Assembly (NCBI RefSeq): GCF_000611645.1
Contig: NW_014012250.1
Span: 1 to 14,701 of the forward strand
Length of the DNA stretch: 14,701 nucleotides
From: Monoraphidium neglectum
Taxonomy: Eukaryota; Chlorophyta; Chlorophyceae; Sphaeropleales; Selenastraceae
Direction: 5' to 3'
The position numbers and the translations under genes are program-made. This document shows positions 1 to 8,218 of the stretch, in pieces. The notes beneath the pieces are model-generated. The model searched no databases, was not told the origin of the DNA, and saw nothing but the letters and a program-made list of their open reading frames with translations. Numbering within the stretch: the first letter of the stretch is position 1; each line of letters begins with the position of its first letter.

Positions 1-289
1 GTACATAGGGAGGGGGTTGAGGGGGTTGCGAGGGTGGTGGTGGCGGGGGGTCCCCCACCACCACCAAACCCCAAACCCTAGGACATGGCAGGTCAGGGAC
101 GAGGGTTGTGAGCTCGGTAGAGGGGAGAGGCAGGAGGGGGTGCCGGACGCGTTCTGGCGCTCGACGCGTGGTGCAATGTGTGCCGCTCAGCCAGGGAAGC
201 AAGGTCCTACCGCGGCGCTGCAGGATTACCCGACGTGGCATCGCATTGAGGTGAGGAGAGGAGAGTGATGTATGCACGCGGCGACTCAC
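1..289 (-). other. Incomplete intron of the PsbP-domain gene
   Basis: On the minus strand the intron opens with GTGAGT at 289. No expected PsbP C-terminal coding sequence appears before the window edge. The stretch nearest the edge (about 30-1) is pyrimidine-rich on the minus strand, as expected just upstream of an acceptor, so the last exon probably starts shortly beyond position 1. Confidence 0.6.
33..66. repeat. GC-rich inverted repeat (hairpin) in intron
   Basis: The left arm GGTGGTGGTGG (33-43) is exactly complementary to CCACCACCACC (55-65). Between them, a G run (45-50) faces a C run (52-56), which extends the stem with a small mismatch. It lies in the intron of the PsbP-domain gene. 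Function unknown; it may only reflect simple-sequence slippage. Confidence 0.75.
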
Positions 290-2195
290 CGGCGAGTCGA
301 TGTCATACTCGTAAAAGGTGATGCCGTCGGCCTGGCGCTGGGTGCGGGTGATGTCACTGGCGGACGACAGGGCGTCCTGCATGATTCAAAAGGGAGGAGA
401 CCGGGAACGGGGAGGACTTACACAGGGCCGCCCCTACAAGGGCTGCACGATATTGCGGGTGCTGGGTGCTGTTGCCACTGGTGAGGAAAGGTTTCTGTTC
501 CGCATCAGCACCGATCGCGGCTCAAAGGAGGGGTAAGCCACTGCCGCGGCGCCGCGGGGAGCCAAAGGCCCCCGGCAATCCGCACGCCCCCGGAAGCAGG
601 CCCTCCTTGCCAAGCCCAGAACCGCGCCGCAACCCGCAAGGGCAGGGCAGGGTCGCGCTTTGCGCTGTGCGGACGCCTGCTCCAGATCAAAAGCGAGGCT
701 CCTTCCCTGCAGCCCGGCGCCCGCCCCTTCCCATCCCTCCACCCTCCACCCCTGCCCCTGTGCGCGCCTGCAGGTAGTAGTCAGCCCCCGCGAAGCCAGC
801 AAAGGTGGAGTCCAGGTCAGTCAGCCGGAAGCTCTTGTTGTCCTCGCCCGCGCGGCCCAGGGTGATCACAAACGCACGCTGGTCTGGGGGCCAACGGATG
901 GGATTGGCCCGGGGGGGGGGGGCGTCAGGGACAAGGGAGCCGCGGAGGAGAGAGCGGCGGCAGGGTGCCGGGCGGCTGTGGTCGCCCACGAGTTGTGCGT
1001 TTGCGGCAGCCGGAGCCGCGGCCCTGCGGCGTTTGTTCTGGGAACCAGCGAAGCGCAGGCGCGAGAGTGGGCGGGCAGGCGGGCGGCGGCGTCTGCGTAC
1101 CTTTGCCCTTGGGGTTGACGACGCGGCCGTCCACGCCCTGGGTGCCCTTCTCCACCTGTCAGGGGGGCGCATTGAGCGAGCCGTCGCAAGCCCACAACCG
1201 GCCCGCCCCCTTCGAGCACCATGCCGCTGCCGGCCTCGCCCTGGGCGCTCCGCAGGCCCTGCTGCTGTAATTGGCTACGCCGTCGCTGGGGCCCCCCGCC
1301 AATCAAGACCCGCGGCTCGCTCGCGCGTTTCGCCAGACGGGTCTCGGCGCTGCCGCATCCCTGGCTGGCTCGATGCTGCCTGCGCGCACCTTCGAGGGGA
1401 CCTCCGACTTCCACTCAGGAGGGTATTCAAAAGAGTACCTAATTTTGAAGTTCGGAGAGGTCGGAGTGCCAACCTGAGCTCACAGAGCGATATGTGAGTG
1501 GCGCTGTGCTGGGCAGTGGGCCACCCAGCAGCACGGTGGAGGCAGCGCGCACGACAGTGCCCTGCTGCGCGTAGAAAATCACCGCTGCGTGTGGCATCCC
1601 GGCTGCGCGAAGTGCTGCGCAGGGCGTCGGTATCCCGGGCGTCGGCCTTGAGGATACATGTGCTCGGCTTCCCAGCTGGCAGCGCGGCTTGACAGCCCGG
1701 CTGCCCCGTCGTGTCACCAAGCCGAGTCACGCCGGAGCGCTCACTTTGGCTCCTCGTTGGCGTTGCCGCCATAGCCGCCGTAGCTGGTAGGGGGTGAGGC
1801 CAGGCCCAGGAAGGTCTTGTACTCTGCGCATGAGAATGCGGCGCAAAGGGCACACAAGGTTTTGCCGATGCGCGGCCGCCCCTGCTGACGCTGCAGCGGC
1901 GCCCAGGCAGTGGGCGGCGAGCACAGGTCTTGGCCGGGTATCGGGCAGCCATTGCAGGTCAGCTCGCGCCAGGAAGCCCACCAGAGTCAGCCTTAGCCGG
2001 CAACTGCGCCAGGAACGCCGGCATAACTGCGGCCAAGGTGGAGCCAGCCAGGATCTCCCGACGACTGCTCAGCGCGGCGTCATGCTGCTGCTTTGCCTTC
2101 ACAACAACAGCACGAGACACGCTTGTGCTGATTTTGGGCTTGATCAGGCTGCTCGGGGCCCCGAACGCCCGCTGGGTACGCGCTACGGTCTGCAT
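290..2195 (-). CDS. PsbP-domain thylakoid-lumen protein, PPD6-like (partial, C-terminus off the left edge)
   Basis: Six exons join in phase: 2195-1982, 1823-1745, 1438-1390, 1155-1101, 883-768 and 376-290 (600 nt, 200 residues). Residues 1-45 look like a chloroplast transit peptide. SSRRE (43-47) plus a hydrophobic stretch ending AKA (67-69) looks like a twin-arginine lumen signal, with the mature protein starting near D70. The mature part has YGGYGGN, then KVEKGTQGVDGRVVNPK, FVITLGRAGEDNKSF, FAGFAGADYYLQ and DGITFYEYDID. From memory these follow the plant PsbP-domain protein 6 / lumenal 20-kDa family (YGGYGGN, SKVEKGTNGTD, LQDL). PsbP-like proteins act in the lumen around the photosystems; the exact role here is inferred. 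The ATG at 2195 (context caaaATGC) was chosen over an upstream in-frame ATG at 2381 because it starts a normal transit peptide. The final exon, perhaps 50 residues, lies outside the window. Intron 5 appears to use a GC donor. Confidence 0.86.
377..767 (-). other. Probable GC-AG intron (intron 5 of the PsbP-domain gene)
   Basis: The upstream exon reads ADYYLQ and the downstream exon DALSSASD. Joining them directly needs a donor GC at 767-766 (CAG|GCGCGC) and a normal CAG acceptor at 379-377. The alternative is a GT donor at 749-748, which keeps the frame but inserts six residues (ARTGAG). The direct junction matches the family pattern LQD as I recall it, so the GC donor is preferred. The 391-bp intron otherwise holds only C/G-rich sequence. 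Confidence 0.55.
911..922. repeat. G12 homopolymer
   Basis: Twelve consecutive G on the plus strand, read as a C tract on the transcribed minus strand, 27 nt upstream of the exon 5 acceptor of the PsbP-domain gene. It forms part of that intron's pyrimidine tract. Confidence 0.95.
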
Positions 2196-2612
2196 TTTGA
2201 TCTGGTGGCTAGCAGAGTAGGCTTCTTGAGGGTTTGAGCGCGTGAACATGTCACGTGACCGCACCTTGCTGACAACAGACTTGCCGATCGCTGCACTGCG
2301 AGCCAGAAGCGCATGGGTGACGCCGGTGCCGAAACACTTCTCCAGTTGACGAGCATGGAAAGGGCAGGTCTGTGCATTCATAGACAGCCTGAGAATCTTT
2401 GGAGTACTTGATTTCTGGTGTGCCTAGCCGCTCTCAGCACCACATAATGGATCTGTTCTCAAGGACCGCCCCTTATGATTTGACTTGTTCTGACTGGGCC
2501 AGGGCAGGGGCCGCGACGCGCACCACATTGCATTCAAGGCCATGTAAGGCCACGGAGGGAAAGCGCATGCGAATTGGACCTCACACTCAACACACGCGGC
2601 ATACTCGTTGCA
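2196..2612. other. Intergenic: 5' flank of the PsbP-domain gene and 3' flank of the vWA-like gene
   Basis: This 417-bp gap separates two minus-strand genes arranged head to tail. It should hold the 3' UTR of the gene on its right and the promoter and 5' UTR of the gene on its left. An in-frame upstream ATG at 2381 extends the PsbP-domain frame by 62 residues, but that extension does not look like a transit peptide. I found no TGTAA or AATAAA signal on the minus strand here and no clear TATA box. Confidence 0.6.
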
Positions 2613-5600
2613 TCATGCGCCAATACGGCTGAGGCTCAGGCCGCCCTTGCCGCTCTTGCCGCCCTTGCTGCCACTGCCTGCCCTCCCGCTGGACGACGCC
2701 AGCCGCAGCCGCCTCTGGCCCCCACCCACGGCGCCCTCTGTGTGCCGCGTGTGCTGCTGCCCAGCCCCGTCTCCGCCGCCGCCGCCTGCGTCTCCACACT
2801 GGCCTGCCCGGCCGCGGACCGCACCCTCCTCCTGTGCCCGCAGCCCATGTGCACCCGCCCCTGCAGGCCGCGCACCGCTCGCGGCGTCGGGCCCCTTGCC
2901 GCCACCCCCCTCCTCCTGCTCCCCGGCGCTGACCCCGCCTCCGCCGCCGCCCTCGGCCGCGGGCCCGCCGCCGTTGGCGGCGCCTGGCGCAGCCTGGGCC
3001 GCAGGCGCGGACGGCTGCTGCGTGTAGCTGGCCGTGCTCACTTGGAGGATGGCCTGCGACCAGGCCGCAATCCCCAACGGCAGCGCCGGCATGAGCCCGG
3101 CGCCGGAGGCGGCTCTCGTAAGGCCGGGGACGCCTACCCTGGCAGCATCCAACAGAGAGAGCGCCGCTGCCGCCTCTGCCTCTGCCGCCGCCTCAGCGTG
3201 GGCCTCGGCTTCTGCCTCGTCTTCCGCTCGCGCTGCAACCATCGTTGATTGGTTGGGGGTTGCGCCCGCCGCAGAGGCGTCGTCGTCGCTCGGTGGCAGC
3301 AGTTGCTCCGCGCTGGCCAGGCGCCACAGCAGCAGCGCAGCGCCCTCGCCACCGGCCTGCAGCGCGCACCACTGCTTCACAGGCAGTGAGCGGCGCGCGT
3401 CCAGGTCGGCCTCGCAGCTGCACAGCAGCATCGCGTCGCGCGTGCGGAGGGACGAACACAGGGCACGCACGCGCCGCGCGTTGGCGTCTGCGCCGGCGGC
3501 CTGCCCTGACCCTCGCACGCCGTCGCCGCCGTCGCCGCCGCCACTGTCCTCCTCTGCAGCCGCATTGCCTGCCAGCTGGGCAGGAGGGGCCGACGGCACA
3601 ACCAGCAGCGCAGGTCCAAGGAGCAGCTGCGCGTCCAGCGCCTCGGACGGCACGACAGCCTCGGACGCCACAATGACCGCCTCACCAAGACCAAGGGGTC
3701 GACAGAAGCCGCGCGCCGCCGCCGCCATCGCCGGCACGGGCATTCGCAGCAAAGTGTGGGCGCCAAACTGAACCAGGGACGCATCGGGCGTGCACGCGCC
3801 GGCGGCCTCCTCCAGCGGCGCGCCGCCGCCGCCGCCAGCGCATCGCCATCGCCCTAGCTCGAGCCAGCCGCCAGGCGCGGGCGGCGGTGGCGGCCGCAGC
3901 GGCTGGCCGTGGCAGGGGCACAGCATTCCGGGCTGCAGCAGGGGGCGCAGCTGCAGCAGGCGCGGCACAGTGCGAAGGGACGCCATGTCGGAGCCGCAGA
4001 GCTGCTGCGGCAGCTTCAGGGTGAGGTCTAGCGGCGGCGGCGCCAGCAGGTGGCGCAACCAGGTGCCGCTCAGCAGCGCGTCGGCCTCTTCGCAGTCTGC
4101 GTGTGAGGAGGTGGTGCTGCCGGTCAGTGACCGCCCACGGCTGGACGTGGCGGTGGGGTGGCTGGGGCTTCGCCTGCCATCTGGCTTGCGGGTGCATGGA
4201 CATTGCTTGAGAGGGGGTCATGCGCCGATGCTCCGGCCAAACACCATAGCTTGCTGACAGGTGGCTGCCGATGCCCGTTGCCAGCACAAGGGGGTACGAC
4301 CTCCTCAGCCTCCCCCCCCCCCACCTGCCGTCAGGCGCATGTATGAGGCCCCAGGGACGGTGGCCAAGGCCTCCGCAAAGCCTCCCACGCCGCCCGCCAC
4401 AGCGCCGCCCGTGGCAGCTGAGTCAGAGTTCGCATCATGGTCAGTCGCCGCGCGCGCATCCTGATGCTGCTGCCGCTGCTGCTGCTGCTGCGGCGGCGGC
4501 GGCGGTGCAACGTGCGCTGCCCCGCCGGGCGCCTCTGCACCGCCGGCGCCAGAGGGTTCTGCCAGCTCAAAGAAGTGGACGGACACCCCAAGCCGTCCGC
4601 ACGCCTGTGAGCCGGTGGCGCGGGCGCACGCACGCCACAGCGGCCGCGGAAAACATATCCGTTATTGTCGCTGGGCTGGTGGGCGGTTGTAAATGCGGTG
4701 GCCTGCGCGACGGGGGGGGCCCACGCGGCTGGCGCCAGCAGCTTGCGAAAAATCGCTGGGCACGGCGCGCACCCGTTGGACACACCCAGCGGCCATATAC
4801 ATCCAACCTCAAGCCGGCGCCCGGAGCATAACTCGCGGTCACCTGCAAGACGCGCGTCACCAGGGGGTCGGGTGTGAACTCGTGGGCGACCGCAAAAACG
4901 TGGCCACCACGTGACGCATGGTCTGGGTAGGTGCACAGGTGCTCGATGACTGACTTGAGGGCCAGGCCTGTGAGGGGCGGGCGGCACAGGGCATGCATGT
5001 GCGGCGGCAAGGTTGGGGGTTGCAACGTGGCAGCCAATCGGAGGTCACTGACGGCGGCCATGGGGCGCCATTAGGCGGGGTCGGGCTGAGACTGCATCCC
5101 CATGAAATCGAGCTTTGGGTGGGGTCGCGGCACAGATACGTGCTGCGTGATTGATGGGGTCAGCGGCGCTAGGAGGTTGCGGATTGGGAAGAGGAGGGGC
5201 GCTGCAGGGCGGTCAGACGAGGCGTCTGCGCAGCAGCGGAGACCCTCACCCAGGATTGGCTTCGAGGCCGGCGCCGCACCGATCCCCGCAGGACCTTCGT
5301 CGCCGCCGCCAGCACCGGTATCCTCAGCGCCCGGCGCGGCCGCATCGCCGGGCGCGCGGGGGCCAGCGGCCGTCGGGTCGCCGGCAACGGGCAGCTTTGC
5401 CAGGGCAGCATGGAGCTCTCGCAGGTTGAGCTTGGAGGGACGCACCAACAGCTGCACGGAGGGGCAGTATAAGTGATATATGGGGCAGAAGCGCTTTGAT
5501 GGCGGCTGACAGAGCGCGGCGTCGAGGCGTCGATAAAGCAGTATTGTTGCTGTGAGAGGGGGGCGCGCCCCAGCACGCGCAGCGCGGCAGTTGCGGGCAC

Positions 5601-5824
5601 CGCACTGCAAGCCGCAGGATGTAAGAGAGTGGGATAGCTTGCACCTGAAGGCGCGCATCACCGCCTTTCGGCTTCTGTGAAAGGACGGCGAGGCCCAGGT
5701 GGGGCGGGCCGCAACCTGGGCCCTCGGAAATGGCAGCGGTGCTTGCCGCCGTCAGGATCGCATCTTTCGTTCGAGACAGGCTAACATCCCGCAGTGGCTG
5801 AACGAAGAAAAACGCTCGACTCAT
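2613..5824 (-). CDS. vWA-like protein resembling meiosis 1 arrest protein (M1AP), 756 aa
   Basis: Five exons join in phase: 5824-5645, 5451-5250, 4967-4843, 4604-4325 and 4096-2613 (2271 nt). Residues 1-185 have the alternating strand/helix pattern of a von Willebrand A fold: strand AFFFVQP (4-10), DVSLS (13-17, a possible DxSxS metal site), helix 19-33, strand HLGLAVLSQ, helix NLRELHAALAKL, helix GLALKSVIEHLCTY, strand GHVFAVAH and strand GVSVHFFEL (175-183). A low-complexity linker with polyproline and polyglutamine follows. The second half has LLSGTWLRHLL, LLQPGMLCPCHG (CPCHG at 322-326), RALCSSLRTRDAMLLC (from 473), SLPVKQW and LLLWRLASAEQLLP. Their order and spacing resemble vertebrate M1AP as I remember it, including ALCHSLLKREWLLLA and its Cys-rich segment. 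Residues 620-756 are Gly/Ala/Gln-rich and end SLSRIGA. The exon structure is well supported; the M1AP assignment is an inference. Other vWA proteins such as Integrator subunits remain possible. Confidence 0.72.
4312..4322. repeat. C11 homopolymer abutting a splice donor
   Basis: On the minus strand the donor of intron 4 of the vWA-like gene reads GCAG|GT followed directly by eleven G. The run therefore occupies intron positions +3 to +13. Confidence 0.9.
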
Positions 5825-6083
5825 GAGCCGAGGTCGCGAAAGAGCCTGGTGTCGCAGATTACCGTACTGTATGCAACTGAACACCGTGATCTGGCTTGCA
5901 AGGGCACAATTTCAAACAAACCTCAGTGAAAAGCTGGGCGCATTTTCAACGCTTTACGTACATACAACCGGCGGGCTGGCAGACCAGCAGACTCAACACA
6001 GCAAAACCTGCAAGACCAATGCGGGGAGCATATCTGTGCACTCCGATAATCAAGAGGGGTTAGATTGCGCATTTTTAGCCAAT
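5825..6083. promoter_or_regulatory. Short divergent intergenic region (candidate bidirectional promoter)
   Basis: The start codons of the minus-strand vWA-like gene (5824) and the plus-strand small-protein gene (6084) face away from each other across 259 bp. This space must hold both 5' UTRs and both promoters, or a shared one. It is visibly less GC-rich than the exons. No TATA box or repeated operator stands out. The claim rests on geometry and depends on the plus-strand gene being real. Confidence 0.4.
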
Positions 6084-6772
6084 ATGAGCCTCCTGCAGCG
6101 CAATGGTCAGGCTGTGGGGCAAAGGCACGGCCAGAGTCGCGGCAAGTCCCCGCGCCTGTCCTCAATGCGCTGCAGGGCGACGAACAGCGAGTCCTCCCCC
6201 ATTTCTTGGAACGACGATGCGTTCGGCCTGCTCATGTCCCGTGTGCAGCAGCTGCGGGCGCGCGAGGAGCGCGCGAGGAGCTCTGCTCGCCTGCTTGAGA
6301 CGTTGCGCGCCTCGCGCCCAATTCTGCCTGAAAACGTGACCAGACAAGAGCTGGAGCTCGATCACAAGCTCATATGTGAGTCTGTGCCGTATGCAGGGCG
6401 CACCGATGGGACAGCCGCAGCCGCAGTTTGACCCGCGCGCCCGCGGGCCGCAGGCAGCGTGCCTCCTGCACAATACTCTCGCTGTTTGGTGCAAGGCTGG
6501 TGGCACACTGCGGCGCCCGCGAGAATGTTGCACATGGCCGCTGTTGGCTATACGGTTGGACCTGCACCAGGCGTGGTCTATGACTGCATCAAACATGGTG
6601 CAGGTGCAGCCAAGGAATAGGAGCCCTTTGGACCGCCATTGGCAGCTCCTCATCTCACTGACCCCCCTGCCCCCCCCCATCCGCACGCGCCTGCTGCAAT
6701 GCCACCTTCACAGGCGAGTGGCACGAGTCTTCTTGGGCGCGCCTGGCATCCGAGGGGAGTGACTCTGAGTGA
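6084..6772 (+). CDS. Unrecognised small protein, possibly plastid-targeted, 116 aa, two exons
   Basis: Exon 1 (6084-6375) runs into a strong donor, T|GTGAGT. Exon 2 (6714-6772) follows a pyrimidine-rich acceptor (CCTTCACAG) and joins in phase to a natural-looking acidic end, EWHESSWARLASEGSDSE, then TGA. The first ~35 residues are rich in Arg, Gln, Gly and Ser with few acids and end near SSMRCRA, as transit peptides do. The rest is charged and mostly helical: NDDAFGLLMSRVQQLRARE, a Leu/Arg stretch, then a second acidic segment ending ELELDHKLI. I do not recognise a family. Without splicing, the frame stops at 6431 with an implausible Ala-rich end. Other acceptors between 6440 and 6460 also give open frames but less protein-like sequence, so the 3' half is less sure than the 5' half. 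It diverges from the vWA-like gene and converges on the ORP gene. Confidence 0.52.
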
Positions 6773-6993
6773 GGCGTCGCGTACCAGTGGCGCGGCACGA
6801 CGCAGCGCCCCAAATACACGGCTGACGCCCGCCAGCATCAGCCATGAGGCGGCTGTCGGCTGCCAGCAGCATGGCACACGAGAGAGCGAGCAGAGACAAG
6901 GAGACGTCAGTCATCAATCCGCACAAGTTTGCGAGGACCGACGCAAACCCGCAAACACTAGCAACCCCACAAAGCGTGCCCAGCGGCGCGAGT

Positions 6994-7005
6994 CCCCCCC
7001 CCCCC
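6994..7005. repeat. C12 homopolymer
   Basis: Twelve consecutive C on the plus strand in the 3' flank of the small-protein gene. A similar but interrupted C tract lies at about 6662-6679 in that gene's intron, upstream of the proposed acceptor. Confidence 0.9.
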
Positions 7006-7481
7006 AAAAGTGTGTCGCTCAGCCCTGGCCCCTCGCTGTGGCTGGCACACGCCTGTTGGCGAGCGAGCGCAAATTTTTCTGAGGCAGAAGCAGCATGGCA
7101 TGGGCGCTCATGACTGTTCTATATTGATGCCACTCTTTTCGATGTACGGTTCACTGGGGAGCGAGTGTCACTGTACTTGAGAGGGCGAGACGCCACAACT
7201 AAATCCAAAAGCACTGCGGCGGGCTCCCGCCCTCCTGCCCGTCCCTGCCCACCTGGCGGCACCTGCTCCGCTCCCTGGCAACCACACCGGCCTGCCAAAT
7301 GTCAGGCGCCTTTTGTGTACCACCACCGCGCGGCAGGGGGCAGGTTGAATGCACCCAGCCCCTCTCATTTCATCGTTGAACAACCATTTCTGCTTGGGCT
7401 GTCGGCTGCTCTGCTGTTGAGGGCAAAGCACTTTTGAGATGGAGGGCCTACCCAGGGGAGAGGCGAGGGAGACGAGAACTT

Positions 7482-7486
7482 TTACA
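7482..7486 (-). terminator. Candidate TGTAA polyadenylation signal for the ORP gene
   Basis: TTACA on the plus strand reads TGTAA on the minus strand, the signal commonly used by green algae. It lies about 730 nt downstream of the ORP stop codon, within the usual range of algal 3' UTRs. A five-base match is weak evidence. Confidence 0.25.
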
Positions 7487-7670
7487 GGCCCGTGCGGGTC
7501 AACATTCAAAACATTGCCTGGAAAGTACACACGCTGGCCTGCCTAATGAGCATGAAGCGCTCCATCCGCTCACAGTGATGGTGACAGCAAATGCTGCCTG
7601 TTTCAAAGGCAGTGCCCCATCCGCAGTCCGCTGCTTTGGCGTGCAGACATTAGCTGCGCAACCACGCAAT

Positions 7671-7675
7671 TGTAA
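7671..7675 (+). terminator. Candidate TGTAA polyadenylation signal for the small-protein gene
   Basis: This is the first TGTAA on the plus strand after the stop at 6772, about 900 nt downstream. If both TGTAA signals are used, the two convergent transcripts overlap by about 200 nt. AATAAA at 7858-7863 is an alternative. Confidence 0.22.
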
Positions 7676-8218
7676 CAAAGGTGGGCGCTGTCTGGCAGGA
7701 ATCAAATTTGAGTTTGAAAGCAACTGTGAACAGGGTCGGGATCAAGGGCAGCAACTGGCCAGCGGCAAGCACCCACCAACAGACGTGGGGCTGTGCGCTG
7801 TGGTCGCACACAGGCCAATGCAAGCGGTCGCGACCCACCCATGACCGACGACGTTGCAATAAAGTGGTGGCTGAGCAAATTTGACGACGCAACCTAGAAG
7901 AAACCGACGATGTAGCCCAGCGAGGGAGATACGCCTTGCACATAACCTGAAGTCACTTAAGGCCCTGCTACACTGCATGGCGCAATACAGGCATCTGAGC
8001 CAGTGATCCAGCCACGCCGAAATGGGGGGCAGCGGCGCGTAGCCGTAGACACAGGGCGGCTGCGAGCGCCAGTGCCGGCCGCAAGCACTATGCACTATGG
8101 CTGCACACCAAACCTGGTGTCCACCGCATGGGCCCCACCATGACCTGCCTGGATAATGCTGGCTGTACCAATGTGGTGCCAGGGCTGGCACTGCATGCGT
8201 TAGCAAGAGTGCCTTGGC

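Larger units (their letters stand above)
6773..8218. other. Intergenic between convergent genes; probable overlapping 3' UTRs
   Basis: This is 1,446 bp between the stops of the plus-strand small-protein gene and the minus-strand ORP gene. The open frames inside are short, rich in Cys, Trp and His, and show no family pattern. GC content is lower than in the coding exons, especially 7480-7960. Candidate polyadenylation signals are TGTAA on plus at 7671, TGTAA on minus at 7486-7482, and AATAAA on plus at 7858-7863. Confidence 0.6.

Noticed and set aside
65..92. CCAAACCCCAAACCCTAGG resembling a plant or algal telomere repeat.
   Set aside because: There is only about one partial CCCTAAA-like unit and no tandem array; it lies inside an intron.
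805..1497. 230-codon plus-strand frame, Arg/Ala/Pro-rich.
   Set aside because: It crosses exons and introns of the minus-strand PsbP-domain gene and resembles nothing.
2574..3771. Plus-strand frames of 224 and 245 codons, Pro/Ala/Arg/Ser-rich.
   Set aside because: They are antisense to the last exon of the vWA-like gene, which joins in phase to four upstream exons.
5766..5790. GTTCGAGAC, resembling a tRNA T-loop box B.
   Set aside because: There is no matching box A, acceptor stem or anticodon arm; it lies within exon 1 of the vWA-like gene.
6376..6762. Plus-strand frame ending HRRVARVFLGAPGIRGE, considered as exon 2 of the small-protein gene through an acceptor near 6453.
   Set aside because: It is joinable in phase, but the protein is Cys/Trp/His-rich and runs over the polypyrimidine tract of the better acceptor at 6713.
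7438..7578. Short plus-strand frame containing ENFYRPVRVNIQNIAWKVHT.
   Set aside because: It is protein-like by eye but opens right after a stop at 7435-7437, has no matching upstream exon, and lies in probable 3' UTR.
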